The notes beneath the pieces were generated by a model, which had not been told where the DNA came from, did no database searches, and saw nothing but the letters and a program-made list of their open reading frames with translations. A program made the position numbers and the translations under genes. A DNA stretch of 64,000 nucleotides from Alphaproteobacteria bacterium (GTDB lineage Bacteria > Pseudomonadota > Alphaproteobacteria > Caulobacterales > Aquidulcibacteraceae): positions 1-64,000 of the forward strand of contig WGOB01000055.1 of NCBI GenBank assembly GCA_016124255.1, in the 5' to 3' direction. This document shows, in pieces, positions 1-9,033 of this stretch (its first letter is position 1; each line of letters starts with the position of its first letter).

Positions 1-988
1 CGACCGGCGCCTGCCCGGCGTTGCGTTGCGCCAGCGCGCGCGGCGCCAGCCCGTCGAGCGCGACCGCCATCGGCATCTGGCCACCGATGAAGATCGTGCC
101 GTTGAGCGCGCCAGCTGTGGAGACGAGCGCGCCGGCGGCGATGAACGCTGCACCCCACGGGCCGAGCGCGCGCGCGGCTTCAGCCAGCGGGGCGGTGGTG
201 TTCGCGAGGCGCTCGGCCGGCACAAGCAGCATCACCGCGGCGGTCGCGGCGAGATAGATCAGCGTCACCGTCACCGTGCCGATCACGACGGCGCGCGGGA
301 TCGTGCGCGCAGGATCGCGCACATCGCCGGCAGGGAGGCAGCCCGCCTCCAGCCCGCTGAACGCCCACATCGTCAGCACCATGCACGCGGCGAGCGCGGG
401 CAGCACCGGCGCATTCGACGGATTGAACGCCGGCAGGTTCGACGGTGCGCCGGCGAACGCCGCAAGTCCGATGACGACAAGCAGTGGCGCGATCTTGAGC
501 GCCGTCATCGCGATCTGCGCAAGCGCGAACGCGCGCACGCCCGCGATGGCGTTGAACGTGAGCGCCCAGATCAGCGCCAGCGCAGCCAGCGTCTGCCCGA
601 TCGTGTTGTCGGCGAGCGCTGGGATGAAAACGGGGAGGTAGCCGGCGAAGGCGAGCGCAATGGCGGGGATCGCGATCCAGTAAGACGCCCAATAGCCCCA
701 TGCGATCAGGAATCCGGTGAGATCGCCGAACGCATCGCGGGCATAGACGTAGGGCCCGCCGCTGCGCGTCGTCCGCGCGGCGAGCCGTGCGATGGTCAGG
801 GCGATGAGGATCGCGCCGAGCCCGGTGATCGCCCAGGCGGCGAAGCTGAGGAGGCCGTAGGGCGCGAGCACCGCCGGCAGCGTGAACACGCCCGAGCCGA
901 TCATCACGCCGACCGTGAGCGACCAGCACGCCCAGAACCCAAGCCGTTTGCGCGGCGGCGGGTCGAAGGCGGTGGGTGCATCCGGCAT
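1..988 (-). CDS. APC-family amino acid permease (C-terminus cut by window edge)
   Basis: Reading the minus strand from the ATG at 988 gives 329 residues with no stop before the window edge, so the C-terminus is missing. The start of the protein, MPDAPTAFDPPPRKRLGFW, leads into the classic APC TM1 unwound motif GVMIGSGVF (about residues 27-35), followed by at least seven further hydrophobic segments. The signature GGPYVYARDAFG (about 77-88) sits between TM2 and TM3, as in AdiC/YjeH-type transporters, and the TM6 region reads MWAFSGLEAG. Family knowledge suggests proton-coupled or exchange transport of an amino acid across the inner membrane; the substrate cannot be told. It is divergent from the oxidoreductase at 1083, with a 94-bp gap holding both promoters. 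No other gene competes on this stretch; the plus-strand open frames here are arginine-rich shadows. Confidence 0.85.
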   Translation of the reverse strand, partial: MPDAPTAFDPPPRKRLGFWACWSLTVGVMIGSGVFTLPAVLAPYGLLSFAAWAITGLGAILIALTIARLAARTTRSGGPYVYARDAFGDLTGFLIAWGYWASYWIAIPAIALAFAGYLPVFIPALADNTIGQTLAALALIWALTFNAIAGVRAFALAQIAMTALKIAPLLVVIGLAAFAGAPSNLPAFNPSNAPVLPALAACMVLTMWAFSGLEAGCLPAGDVRDPARTIPRAVVIGTVTVTLIYLAATAAVMLLVPAERLANTTAPLAEAARALGPWGAAFIAAGALVSTAGALNGTIFIGGQMPMAVALDGLAPRALAQRNAGQAPV

Positions 989-1082
989 CGGCACACTATA
1001 GCTGCGCCGCAGCCGTGCGATAGCGAGCGAGCATTGCCCGGCGCGCGCGATCTGGGGCAGACTCGGGCGACAGGAGAGACCG

Positions 1083-2108
1083 ATGGCGCGCACCACGCGG
1101 CGAATCGTGCTGGCGGCGCCGGCGACGGGTTTGCCCACGCCGGCGACGTTCCGGCTGGAGGAGGCCGCGCTGCCGGCGCTGCAGGACGGCGCGGCGCTGG
1201 TGCGCACGATCTATTGCTCAGTCGATCCCGGCGTCCGTTCGCGGCTGTCGGGCGGGGCGAGCTACGCGGCGCCGCTGAGGGTCGGCGAGACGATCGACGG
1301 CTTCTGCGTCGGTGAGGTGATCGAGAGCGCCAGCGCGCGCGTGGCCGTGGGCGATCGCGTGGCGCTCGGCGGCGGCTGGGCCGAGCACGTGGTGTTTCCG
1401 GGCCGCGGCTACATCCAGAAGATCCCGCATGATCGCTTGCCGCTCTCGACCTGGATCGGCGCGCTCGGCGTGCCGGGGATGACCGCCTGGTTCGGGCTCA
1501 AGCGCGTGGCGGCGCTGAAGGAGGGCGAGCGCGTGCTGACGACGTCGGCGGCGGGGCCGGTCGGCGCGACGGCGGGGCAAATCGCGAAGGCGATGGGCGC
1601 GAGCCGCGTGGTCGGCGTGGCGAGCGGGCCGGAGAAGGCCGCGTGGCTGCGCGACGCGGGGTTCGACGCGGTCATCGATTATCAGACTACGGATGATCTC
1701 GCAGGCGCGCTCAAGGCCGCCTCGCCGGACGGGTATGACGTGCTGTTCGACAATGTCGGCAACGCCATGATCGATAGTGCGTTGCCGCTGATGCGGATGG
1801 GCGGGCGTATCGTGATCTCCGGCCAGGTGGCCGATTACAACACCCCGCCTGAGGCGCGGCCGGGCCTGCGCAACACCGCGCACTTCATCGCGCAGCGGTT
1901 GCGGATGGAGGGGCTCGTCGTGTTCGACGATTTGCGCGGCTTCGCGGCGGCGCAGGAAGAGCTCGGCGCGTTGATCGAAGCCGGCGCGGTCAAGACGCGC
2001 GAAGTGCGCGTCCGGGGATTGGAGGCGGCGCCGCAGGCGTTCATCGATCTCTTCGCCGATCACGCCGCGTTCGGGCGGCGGATCGTCGAGGTCGGTCCCG
2101 AGCAATGA
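1083..2108 (+). CDS. NADP-dependent zinc-independent MDR oxidoreductase (CurA / prostaglandin-reductase-like)
   Basis: 341 residues, normal for the CurA/PTGR-like medium-chain dehydrogenase/reductase family that reduces the double bond of enones. N-terminal GroES-like fold to about residue 125, then a Rossmann domain with AAGPVGATAGQIAKAMGA (about 157-174) and the family hallmark DVLFDNVGNAMIDSAL. No structural or catalytic zinc cysteines are present, so it belongs to the zinc-free branch. The ATG at 1083 follows GGAGAG. It ends TGA at 2108, 18 bp before an enoyl-CoA hydratase start, and heads a three-gene run with fatty-acyl-type enzymes, which suggests a role in an acyl or enone degradation route. 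The substrate is unknown. Confidence 0.88.
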   Translation: MARTTRRIVLAAPATGLPTPATFRLEEAALPALQDGAALVRTIYCSVDPGVRSRLSGGASYAAPLRVGETIDGFCVGEVIESASARVAVGDRVALGGGWAEHVVFPGRGYIQKIPHDRLPLSTWIGALGVPGMTAWFGLKRVAALKEGERVLTTSAAGPVGATAGQIAKAMGASRVVGVASGPEKAAWLRDAGFDAVIDYQTTDDLAGALKAASPDGYDVLFDNVGNAMIDSALPLMRMGGRIVISGQVADYNTPPEARPGLRNTAHFIAQRLRMEGLVVFDDLRGFAAAQEELGALIEAGAVKTREVRVRGLEAAPQAFIDLFADHAAFGRRIVEVGPEQ

Positions 2109-2126
2109 GTGAAGGGAGAGCCGCGC

Positions 2127-2921
2127 ATGAAGGCGCATGATTATGAGCGGATCGCGGTCTCGCGCGACGGCCGCGTGCTGATGCTGACGCTGACGGCGCC
2201 CAATCCGGTCAACGCCGTCGATGCGATCATGCATCACGAACTCGCGCGCGTGTTCCTGGACGCGCAGGACGATCCAGACAGCGATCTTGTCGTGCTGACG
2301 GGCGCGGGTCGCGCCTTCTGCGCCGGCGGCGATACGACCTGGTTTAAGACGCAGATCGAACAGCCCGAGACGTTCCGCGCCATCGGGCCGGAGGCGAAGC
2401 GGATCGTGACCTCGCTGCTCGATCTGGAGAAGCCGATCATCTGCCGCCTCAATGGCGCGGCCGCGGGCCTCGGCGCGACCATTGCGCTGCTGTGCGACGT
2501 GATCGTCGCGTCCGACAGGGCGGTGATCGGGGATCCGCACGTGAAGGTCGGGCTCGTGGCGGGCGACGGCGGCGCGGTGATCTGGCCGCAGCTCATCGGC
2601 TTTGCGCGGGCGAAGGAATTGCTGATGACCGGCGACATGCTCGACGCGCCGCAAGCGCTTGCGCTCGGCCTCGTCAATCACGTCGTCCCGCATGACGAAC
2701 TGGATGCGAAGGTGGCCGAGATCGCAGCGAAGATCCTGGGTAATCCGCGCTGGGCAGTGCGGTGGACCAAGACCATCGCCAATATTCCGCTGCGCGCGCT
2801 GGCGGCGCAGATCAACGATGCGGCGATGGGCTACGAAATGCTGTCGAACCTGACGAACGACCGGCGCGAGGCGGTGGCCGCGTTCCTGGAGAAACGCAAG
2901 CCGACCCTTAGCGGCGATTGA
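2127..2921 (+). CDS. Enoyl-CoA hydratase/isomerase family protein
   Basis: 264 residues, crotonase fold. Oxyanion-hole segments are visible: GRAFCAGGD (about 61-69) and LNGAAAGLGATIALLCD. The position corresponding to the hydratase active site reads HVKVGLVAGDGGA. One of the two glutamates of classical hydratases is therefore not present, and an Asp follows in GDGG, which leaves isomerase, hydratase or hydrolase chemistry open. The start is taken at ATG 2127, preceded by AAGGGAGAG at the right distance, rather than the GTG at 2109 immediately after the upstream stop. The downstream acyl-CoA dehydrogenase starts 2 bp after the stop, so the genes are surely co-transcribed. The physiological substrate is not identifiable. 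Confidence 0.9.
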   Translation: MKAHDYERIAVSRDGRVLMLTLTAPNPVNAVDAIMHHELARVFLDAQDDPDSDLVVLTGAGRAFCAGGDTTWFKTQIEQPETFRAIGPEAKRIVTSLLDLEKPIICRLNGAAAGLGATIALLCDVIVASDRAVIGDPHVKVGLVAGDGGAVIWPQLIGFARAKELLMTGDMLDAPQALALGLVNHVVPHDELDAKVAEIAAKILGNPRWAVRWTKTIANIPLRALAAQINDAAMGYEMLSNLTNDRREAVAAFLEKRKPTLSGD

Positions 2922-2923
2922 CC

Positions 2924-4096
2924 ATGCGCATCGAAAACACACTGCCAGAGGAGGAGCACGTCACGGCGCTGCGGCGGCAATTGCAGCGCTTCGTGGCCGA
3001 GAAGGCGCCGCGCGAGAAGCGGCGCGCATGGGACCAGGCGCACGACTGGCCCCGCGACCTCTTTGCGGAGCTTGCTGCAATGGGCCTCTGCGGACTGACC
3101 GTGCCTGAAGAGCATGGCGGCGGCGGGCAGGACATCGTCGCCGCCGTCGCCGCGATCGAGGAATTGGCGCGCGTGGGGCCGGCGCTCGCGGGGCCGTTCA
3201 TCCATTGCGCCTTCTATGGCGGGATGAACATCACCGAGAATGGCTCGGACGCGCAGAAGCGGGCGCTGCTGCCGAAGCTCGCGCGCGGCGAATTGCTGTT
3301 CGCCTACGGCCTGTCCGAACCCGACGTCGGCGGCGATCTCGCCAGCGTGAAGACGCGAGGGCGCGTGGACGGCGACGCCATCGTGATCAATGGGGCCAAG
3401 CGCTGGTGCACCGGCGCCGATTTCGCCGACTACATCTATTGTCTCATCAACACCGCGCCTGATGCGCCGAAGCGCGAGGCGCTTTCTTTCGTGCTGATCC
3501 CGGCGAACGCGCCGGGCGTTACGACAACGCCGATCACGCATGTGAATTTGCGCTACACAGCGTCCTGCGACGTGCATTTCGACGATGTCCGGCTGCCGCT
3601 CGACGCTGTCATCGGCGGGCCTGAGAAGCTCAACAAGGGCTGGGGCATGCTGGCGGGCCGCGCGCTCGACGTGGAGAAGCTTGAAGTCGCGGCCTGCACC
3701 TTCGGCTTCGCGCAGGCGGCCGTGGAGGAAGCGTGGAGCTACGCGCAGGAGCGCGTGCAATTCGGCAAGGCGATCGCCGCGCACCAGGCGGTGGCGCACA
3801 AACTGGTGAACGCGCGCACCAAGCTCGAAGCCTGCCGGCACATGCTCTATCACGCCGCGCGCCTGGCGCACGAGCATCGCCCGTGTGCGATCGAGACGTC
3901 GATGGCGAAGCTCTACACCGCCGAGTGCGGCGTGGAGATCGCGCTGGCGTGTCAGCAGGTGATGGGCGCTTATGCACTGTCGGACGCATACGACATCGAG
4001 CGCAACGTGCGCGATCTGCTCGGCATGCCGATCGTTGGCGGCTCCTCCGACATGCAGCGCAACAATCTCGCCGGCCTATGGAGACTCAGGGGCTGA
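2924..4096 (+). CDS. Acyl-CoA dehydrogenase family protein
   Basis: 390 residues, the usual length. N-terminal helical domain, then the first family signature as YGLSEPDVGGDLASVKT (about 125-141), the beta domain with GAKRWCTGAD, and the C-terminal helical FAD domain with VQFGKAIAAHQAVAHKLV. Near the C-terminus the segment reads IVGGSSDMQRNNLAG. The glutamate of the common EGT motif is replaced by Gly, so the catalytic base must lie elsewhere, as in several long-chain or branched-acyl subfamilies. FAD-dependent alpha,beta-desaturation of an acyl-CoA is inferred. Start ATG 2924 is 2 bp after the hydratase stop; an in-frame TTG at 2918 would overlap it and lacks a ribosome site. It converges with the damaged acyl-CoA synthetase: stop 4096 overlaps that frame's end at 4086. 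Confidence 0.9.
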   Translation: MRIENTLPEEEHVTALRRQLQRFVAEKAPREKRRAWDQAHDWPRDLFAELAAMGLCGLTVPEEHGGGGQDIVAAVAAIEELARVGPALAGPFIHCAFYGGMNITENGSDAQKRALLPKLARGELLFAYGLSEPDVGGDLASVKTRGRVDGDAIVINGAKRWCTGADFADYIYCLINTAPDAPKREALSFVLIPANAPGVTTTPITHVNLRYTASCDVHFDDVRLPLDAVIGGPEKLNKGWGMLAGRALDVEKLEVAACTFGFAQAAVEEAWSYAQERVQFGKAIAAHQAVAHKLVNARTKLEACRHMLYHAARLAHEHRPCAIETSMAKLYTAECGVEIALACQQVMGAYALSDAYDIERNVRDLLGMPIVGGSSDMQRNNLAGLWRLRG

Positions 4097-5990
4097 AGCG
4101 GCTCAGAGCGCGAACTCGGTGCGGCTGACGGCGCGGTCTTCGGGCGTGTAGGCGATGGCGGCGCCGAGGTCGCGCGCGACGCTGAGCAGGGCCGAATGCG
4201 GCGTCGTCCACGCACCCGAGGAGCAGTTCCTGGGCGTGCGGGCGGGTGACCATCGGCTGCACGGTGAACCCATCGATGCGCGCGTCCGGCGCGCGCGCGG
4301 CGACGCGGGCGAGCATGTCGCGCGCTGCGGATTCCAGAGCCGCAGGCTTGTCGAGATCGAGACGTACGCCGCCGACGTCGGATTTGTGGGTGATGTCGCG
4401 GGAGAGTATCTTGAGCGCGTAAGGCGGGGACAGCGCTGCAGCAGCCTGCGCGGCGTCCTCCGGCGTTGCGGCAATGTGCGTTTCGACGATGGGAATGGCG
4501 TACGCCGCAAGCACGGCCTTTGCTTCAGGCTCGGTGAGCAGCGCGCGGTTTTCAGCGAGGGCTGCGTGAATGATGGCGCGGGCTTCCTCGCGCCTGGCGG
4601 GCGTGCGATCGGCGCGCGCAGCAGGCGCCTGCAACAAGGCCTCCTGATTGCGCGCGTATTCCACCAGATGCAGAAAAGCGCGTACAGCCTCGTCGGGCGT
4701 TTCGTAGTTCGGCAGTTTCGCGTCGAACAAGCGCCTGCGCGGCGCCGCCGCCGTCGCTTCTCCGGTCCAACACGCAAGGATGGGACGATGCGGGCGCCGG
4801 CTGCGGGCGCGGATCACGGCGTCGGCGGCGGCGAGATTGTCGCTGACGCCGGTGGGGCAATTCAGAACCAGGAGCGCGTCCCAGCCGGGAGCTTCGGCGA
4901 GGATGTCGACGGCCTGCTCGTAGCGGTCGGCCTGCGCGTCGCCGAGGATGTCGATCGGGTTGTTGTGCGACCAGGCGTTGGGCAGCACGGCGTCGAGCTT
5001 GGCTTTGGTTTCGTCCGACAGCGGAGCGAGCGCGCCGCCGCCGGCGTCGAGGGCGTCGGCGGCGAGAACGCCGAGGCCGCCGCCATTGGTGAGTATCATC
5101 AGCCTGTCGCCGCGCGGACGTTGGCCGCTGGCGAGAGTTTCGGCGGCGTCGAAAAGGGCGCGCAGCGAATAAACGCGCAGCATGCCGGCGCGGCGGAACG
5201 CGGCGTCGTAGACGGCGTCGGCCCCGGCGAGCGCGCCGGTGTGCGAGGCGGCGGCCTTAGCGCCGGACGCGCTGCGCCCCCCCTTGACGACGATGACGGG
5301 TTTTGCACGCGCCGCGATGCGCGCGGCGGACATGAATTTGCGCGCCTGCGTGATCGTCTCGGCGTAGAGGAGGATCGAGCGCGTTTCGGGATCGTGCGCG
5401 AGATAATCGAGCAGGTCGCCGAAATCGACATCGCTCATCTCGCCCAGAGAGAGGATGTGGGAGAATCCGACGCCGCGGCCCTCGGCCCAATCGATGATGG
5501 CGGTGGCGATGGCGCCCGATTGGGTGAGGAAGGCGATGTCGCCGCGCGGGGGCGTGAGATGGGCGAAGCTCGCGTTGACGCCGGAGACGGGCGAGACGAA
5601 GCCGAGACAATTCGGGCCGACGATGCGCATCAAATGCGGGCGTGCGTGGTTGAGGATTTGGCGCTGTTGCGCCGCGTCCAGGCCGGCGGTGATGATCACG
5701 CAGGCTTTGCAGCCGCGCGCGCCGAGTTCGGCGATGAGGCCCGGCACGGGCGCTGCCGGCGTCGCGATGATCGCGAGTTCTGGATCCTCTGGTAGCGCCG
5801 CGATGGAGGCGACGCACGGCCGCGCGTGGATCGTCGCTGCGCGTGGGTTGACGAACATGATCGGGCCGGCGAAGCCGCCGGCGAGGAGATTACGCGCGAG
5901 GACGGCGCCGACCGCGCCCTCGCGATTGCTGGCGCCGACGAGCGCGACAGCCTTCGGCGTGAACAACGACGCAAGATTGCGTGTGGACAT
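4086..5990 (-). pseudogene. NDP-forming acyl-CoA synthetase, C-terminus of the ATP-grasp domain lost
   Basis: 634 codons from ATG 5990. Residues about 1-130 form a CoA-binding domain (VALVGASNREGAVGAVLARN), then a succinyl-CoA-synthetase alpha-like domain with the phospho-histidine loop AAASHTGALAG, then the first part of an ATP-grasp_5 domain (KILSRDITHKSDVGGVRLDL). After LLLGCVDDAAFGP the frame turns into arginine-rich nonsense to 4086. The expected continuation (glycine-rich loop, LPPLNMALA-type helix, DINPL metal site, roughly 90 residues) is absent in every frame. The neighbouring minus frame instead gives a plausible coding tail, SALLSVARDLGAAIAY, stopping at 4103. I infer an internal deletion that fused two coding pieces out of frame. 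Intact relatives make acyl-CoA from acid, ATP and CoA. The truncated enzyme is probably inactive, though only the 3' end is damaged. Confidence 0.75.
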
Positions 5991-6138
5991 GGCCGCTGAT
6001 CCATTCTCGGGGCCGGCGCCCCGGCCCGGTTGTCGCGCCCGATGCCGGTCTGAATCAAGGTCCCTTCGCGCCGCATCGGCTTGACCGGCGCGTCCGCGCC
6101 CAGTTCAGTTGCAGATCAATGACAAAGGGAGGACGGGA

Positions 6139-7101
6139 ATGATGCGAAACGCTCATGCGCTGCGCCGTGCTGCGGGGGCTTTGGGAGCGATGCTGCTTGT
6201 CGGCGGGGCGAACGCGCAAGAGGCAGGGCCGCTGCCGGCGTCGCCGTACGGCGCCGACGACACGATCGGCGCCATGAACCATCTCTCGCCGGAAGGCGCG
6301 CGCGCGGCGGCGCGCCTGGTGCGCACGGGCAAGGTCTACGCGCTTGGCGTGGTGACGGGGCGCGCGACGCCGGCGTGGCCCGGGCGCGCGTTCAACATGG
6401 TGGTTCTGCAGACAAATGATGGGGGCGGGGGAACCGTCGCGCCGAACCAGCTCACCGGGCACGACGACATTCTTATGACTTCGCTCGGCATCGGCACGCA
6501 GATCGACGGCTTCGCGCATCTCGGCGTCGATCATCATTACTACAACAACGTGCCCGCACAGGCGCTGTTCAACGCCGGCGGGGTCACGCGGTATGGAACC
6601 CAGGATATTCCGCCGACGGCCACGCGCGGCGTGCTGCTCGACATGACCAAGCATTACGGCCAATCGCCGGTTCCGCCTGGAACCGCGTTCAATCGCGCCG
6701 AAATCGAGGCGGCGGCGCGCGCAGCGCGGATCACGATCCGGCGCGGCGACGTCGTGCTGTTCCACACCGGCTGGATGGCCGCCTCGGCGGAGAGCAATCC
6801 GCAGGATTTCATCGCGCGCGAGCCCGGGCTCGGGCGCGAGGGCGCGGACTATCTCGCGGGTCTGGGCGTGGTGATGATCGGCGCCGATACTGCGGCGCTG
6901 GAGGCGATCCCGTTCGAGGACGAGGCGGCGCCGTTCATCGTGCACCAGACGCTGCTGGCGCGGCACGGCGTTCACATTCTGGAGAACATCAATACCGCAG
7001 ATCTCGCAGCCGACGACGCGACGGAATTCATGTTCGTTCTCGGACAGCCGCGGTTCGAAGGCGCTGTGCAGATGGTGATCAACCCGATCGCGATCCGATG
7101 A
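6139..7101 (+). CDS. Exported cyclase-family (kynurenine-formamidase-like) hydrolase
   Basis: 320 residues from ATG 6139, chosen because AAAGGGAGG lies 6 bp upstream; the frame stays open to a TTG at 6109 without a ribosome site. A Sec signal peptide is clear (RRAAGALGAMLLVGG, cleavage after about residue 26 at ANA-QE). The body matches the cyclase/formamidase fold (PF04199 type): DTIGAMNHLSPE near the N-terminus and the metal-site segment GIGTQIDGFAHLGVD. This segment resembles the usual HXGTHXDXPXH, but the first His positions are substituted (GTQID), a known subgroup variation. VVLFHTGWM is also typical. It probably hydrolyses an amide or lactone in the periplasm; the substrate is unknown. 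Free-standing gene. Confidence 0.8.
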   Translation: MMRNAHALRRAAGALGAMLLVGGANAQEAGPLPASPYGADDTIGAMNHLSPEGARAAARLVRTGKVYALGVVTGRATPAWPGRAFNMVVLQTNDGGGGTVAPNQLTGHDDILMTSLGIGTQIDGFAHLGVDHHYYNNVPAQALFNAGGVTRYGTQDIPPTATRGVLLDMTKHYGQSPVPPGTAFNRAEIEAAARAARITIRRGDVVLFHTGWMAASAESNPQDFIAREPGLGREGADYLAGLGVVMIGADTAALEAIPFEDEAAPFIVHQTLLARHGVHILENINTADLAADDATEFMFVLGQPRFEGAVQMVINPIAIR

Positions 7102-7158
7102 TTGCGGCAAACCGCGCGTTCGCTTGAACCGCGATGCAGGTTCCAGCGTAGTTCATGA

Positions 7159-7947
7159 ATGGCTTCGTTTCTCCTGCGCATTGCCGTGCTGATCGCCGCG
7201 GTCGTCCAGATCGCGTTCCCGCTTTTCGTCAATCCGTTTCGCGACGGGCAAGACGCGGTGCGCGCGGGGGAAGCCTCGCAGATCGAGCCGGCGGAATACG
7301 CCTTTGCGATCTGGGGGCCGATTTATCTGCTCGCGCTGATCTACGCTCTCTGGCAGCTGACCCCGCGCGGGCGCGCCGATCCGACGACAGCGCAGATCGC
7401 ACCCTACACGATCGCGCTCTATGCGGGGTCGTCGCTGTGGCTTTCTGCGGCGCAATGGGGCCCGCTGTGGGCGACGATGCCCACTCTCGCCGCCATGGCC
7501 GTGTGCGCCGCCGTCGCGCTTCTCTATGCGCTGCGCGGCGGGGGCGGATGGCGGATGTGGACGATCGTCACCCCTTTCGGGCTTTATGCCGGATGGACGC
7601 TCTGCGCGACGTTCGTAAACATCGCCGAGGTCGCGCCGCAATACGGCTTTGACCGGTTCGGCCTTTCGATCCCGGTTTTCGGCGCGCTCTCCCTCGCGTG
7701 CGCGACGGCGATCGCAGCGTGGATGCTGTGGCGAACGCAGGGCGAGCTGAGCTATGCAGCGGCGCTGCTTTGGGCGCTGATCGCCATCATCATCGCGGGT
7801 CGTACGCGCGGCGCTGACGACATCGTCCTGACGACGGCGGGTGTGAGCGTGGTGGTGGTCGCGGTGCTCGCTTTTGCGTGCAAATTATGGGGCCGCTCCA
7901 CTACGGCGACAGCCGGTGCGGATGGGCGAGCGGCGCCGCTACGCTGA
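7159..7947 (+). CDS. TspO/MBR-related multi-pass membrane protein
   Basis: 262 residues with about seven to eight hydrophobic segments and a short polar C-terminus. The motif EYAFAIWGPIYLLALIYALW (about 45-64) is the hallmark of the tryptophan-rich TspO-like relatives (FAIWxxIY). Members are inner-membrane proteins linked to tetrapyrrole sensing or transport, but the long bacterial branch seen here has no assigned function. No good ribosome site precedes ATG 7159; another ATG four bases earlier is in a different frame. The end overlaps the last 9 bp of the convergent gene at 7939, so no terminator separates them. Confidence 0.7.
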   Translation: MASFLLRIAVLIAAVVQIAFPLFVNPFRDGQDAVRAGEASQIEPAEYAFAIWGPIYLLALIYALWQLTPRGRADPTTAQIAPYTIALYAGSSLWLSAAQWGPLWATMPTLAAMAVCAAVALLYALRGGGGWRMWTIVTPFGLYAGWTLCATFVNIAEVAPQYGFDRFGLSIPVFGALSLACATAIAAWMLWRTQGELSYAAALLWALIAIIIAGRTRGADDIVLTTAGVSVVVVAVLAFACKLWGRSTTATAGADGRAAPLR

Positions 7948-9009
7948 GAGGCGCGCGGTGCAATATTGGATCGCGCGGCGCGCCTTCGCGGCCCAGTCCG
8001 ACGGCGGATCGGTGAAGAGATAGAGCTCGAAATGCGATTTGGCGTCGGCCACGGCGCCGCGCTTGAGTTCGAGTTGCGCGAGATTGAAGCGCGCGTCCGC
8101 GTACCGCGGCTCCAGGCGCAGCACCTGGATGAGCGCCTCGCGCGCTTCGGCGAGCTTGCCCAGCGCTTCGAACGCCTGCGCGAGATTGTAGCGCGCCTCG
8201 AGGAAGTCCGGATCGCGGGCGAGCGCGCGCCGGAACGCCAGGGCCGCCTCAGCATAGGCGCCTGCGGCGAGGTGGACGTTGCCGAGATTGTAGCAGGCGA
8301 TGGGATCCTTGCGGTCGCCCCGCGCGCTCATGTCGTAGAGCCGCGCGGCTTCGGCGGCATCGCCCTCGGCTTCGGCCAGCGCGGCGGCTTCGAACAAGTC
8401 GTCGAGCGAGGCTTGGCCTTCCTCCAGCGGCAGATAACCTTGTCCTTCGAGTGTGGAGAGCCCGCTCTCCCATTGCAGCGCCGCCTCGCCGCGGGCGTCG
8501 AGTACGATCTTGCGCCGGCCCTTGGGCGCGCGGTCGCGCGCCTTGGTCAGGATACGGACGATCTCGCCCAGCGTGCGCCCCGCGGCGGCGAGGTCGCCCG
8601 CGCTCTTGATCGCGGGGGCGTCGGCAAAGCGGCAGAGATCGCCTTCCGCGCGGACGATGTCGAACGCGGCGAGGATGGCGATGTCGTCGCTGGACAGCCC
8701 AGTCTCGCGCAGCAGCGGCGCGAGCGGGAGAGACGGCGCCGGCTCTTCGTTTTCCGCGATCAAATGCTCGGTGAAGCGGCGCTCGCCATAGACCGGCACG
8801 CGCCGCGCCTTGGCCGCGGCGAGACGCGCGGCCAGGTGGCCCGGCTCAATCAGCGTGGCGGCGCGTGCGCCGACCACGAGCATGTCGCTGCGCAGGGTCA
8901 GATCGCGGGCGACGCGGGCGCCGCGACGCACGATCGCCGCCGCGAGCCGCTCGCGCACTCCTGCGGTGAAGCGCCCATAGAGCGCCGCGGACTTGCCCTG
9001 CAAATCCAT
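7939..9009 (-). CDS. BRCT-like / HTH / TPR protein in the NHEJ operon
   Basis: 356 residues. Residues about 1-85 look like a BRCT domain: MDLQGKSAALYGRF, then GARVARDLTLRSDMLVVGA and VPVYGERRF. About 100-150 resembles a MerR-type helical DNA-binding or dimerisation module (LSSDDIAILAAFDIVRAEGD). From about 215 to the end there are three or more tetratricopeptide repeats (CYNLGNVHLAAGAYAEAALA, ARYNLAQAFEALGKLAEA, ARFNLAQLELKRGAV). BRCT domains bind DNA ends or phospho-proteins and TPRs bind proteins. It lies 24 bp downstream of ku on the same strand, so a role with Ku/LigD is likely but unproven. Domain calls are by eye; the BRCT call is the one to test. Confidence 0.75.
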   Translation of the reverse strand: MDLQGKSAALYGRFTAGVRERLAAAIVRRGARVARDLTLRSDMLVVGARAATLIEPGHLAARLAAAKARRVPVYGERRFTEHLIAENEEPAPSLPLAPLLRETGLSSDDIAILAAFDIVRAEGDLCRFADAPAIKSAGDLAAAGRTLGEIVRILTKARDRAPKGRRKIVLDARGEAALQWESGLSTLEGQGYLPLEEGQASLDDLFEAAALAEAEGDAAEAARLYDMSARGDRKDPIACYNLGNVHLAAGAYAEAALAFRRALARDPDFLEARYNLAQAFEALGKLAEAREALIQVLRLEPRYADARFNLAQLELKRGAVADAKSHFELYLFTDPPSDWAAKARRAIQYCTARLSA

Positions 9010-9033
9010 CCCTGACCTCGACCGAACCGAATC

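Noticed and set aside
1218-2942. Long minus-strand open frame opposite the oxidoreductase and hydratase genes
   Set aside because: Arg/His/Asp-rich translation without any family motif; a high-GC antisense shadow of two well-supported genes.
4155-5795. 546-codon plus-strand frame opposite the acyl-CoA synthetase
   Set aside because: Composition is that of a shadow frame; the minus strand carries clear CoA-ligase motifs.
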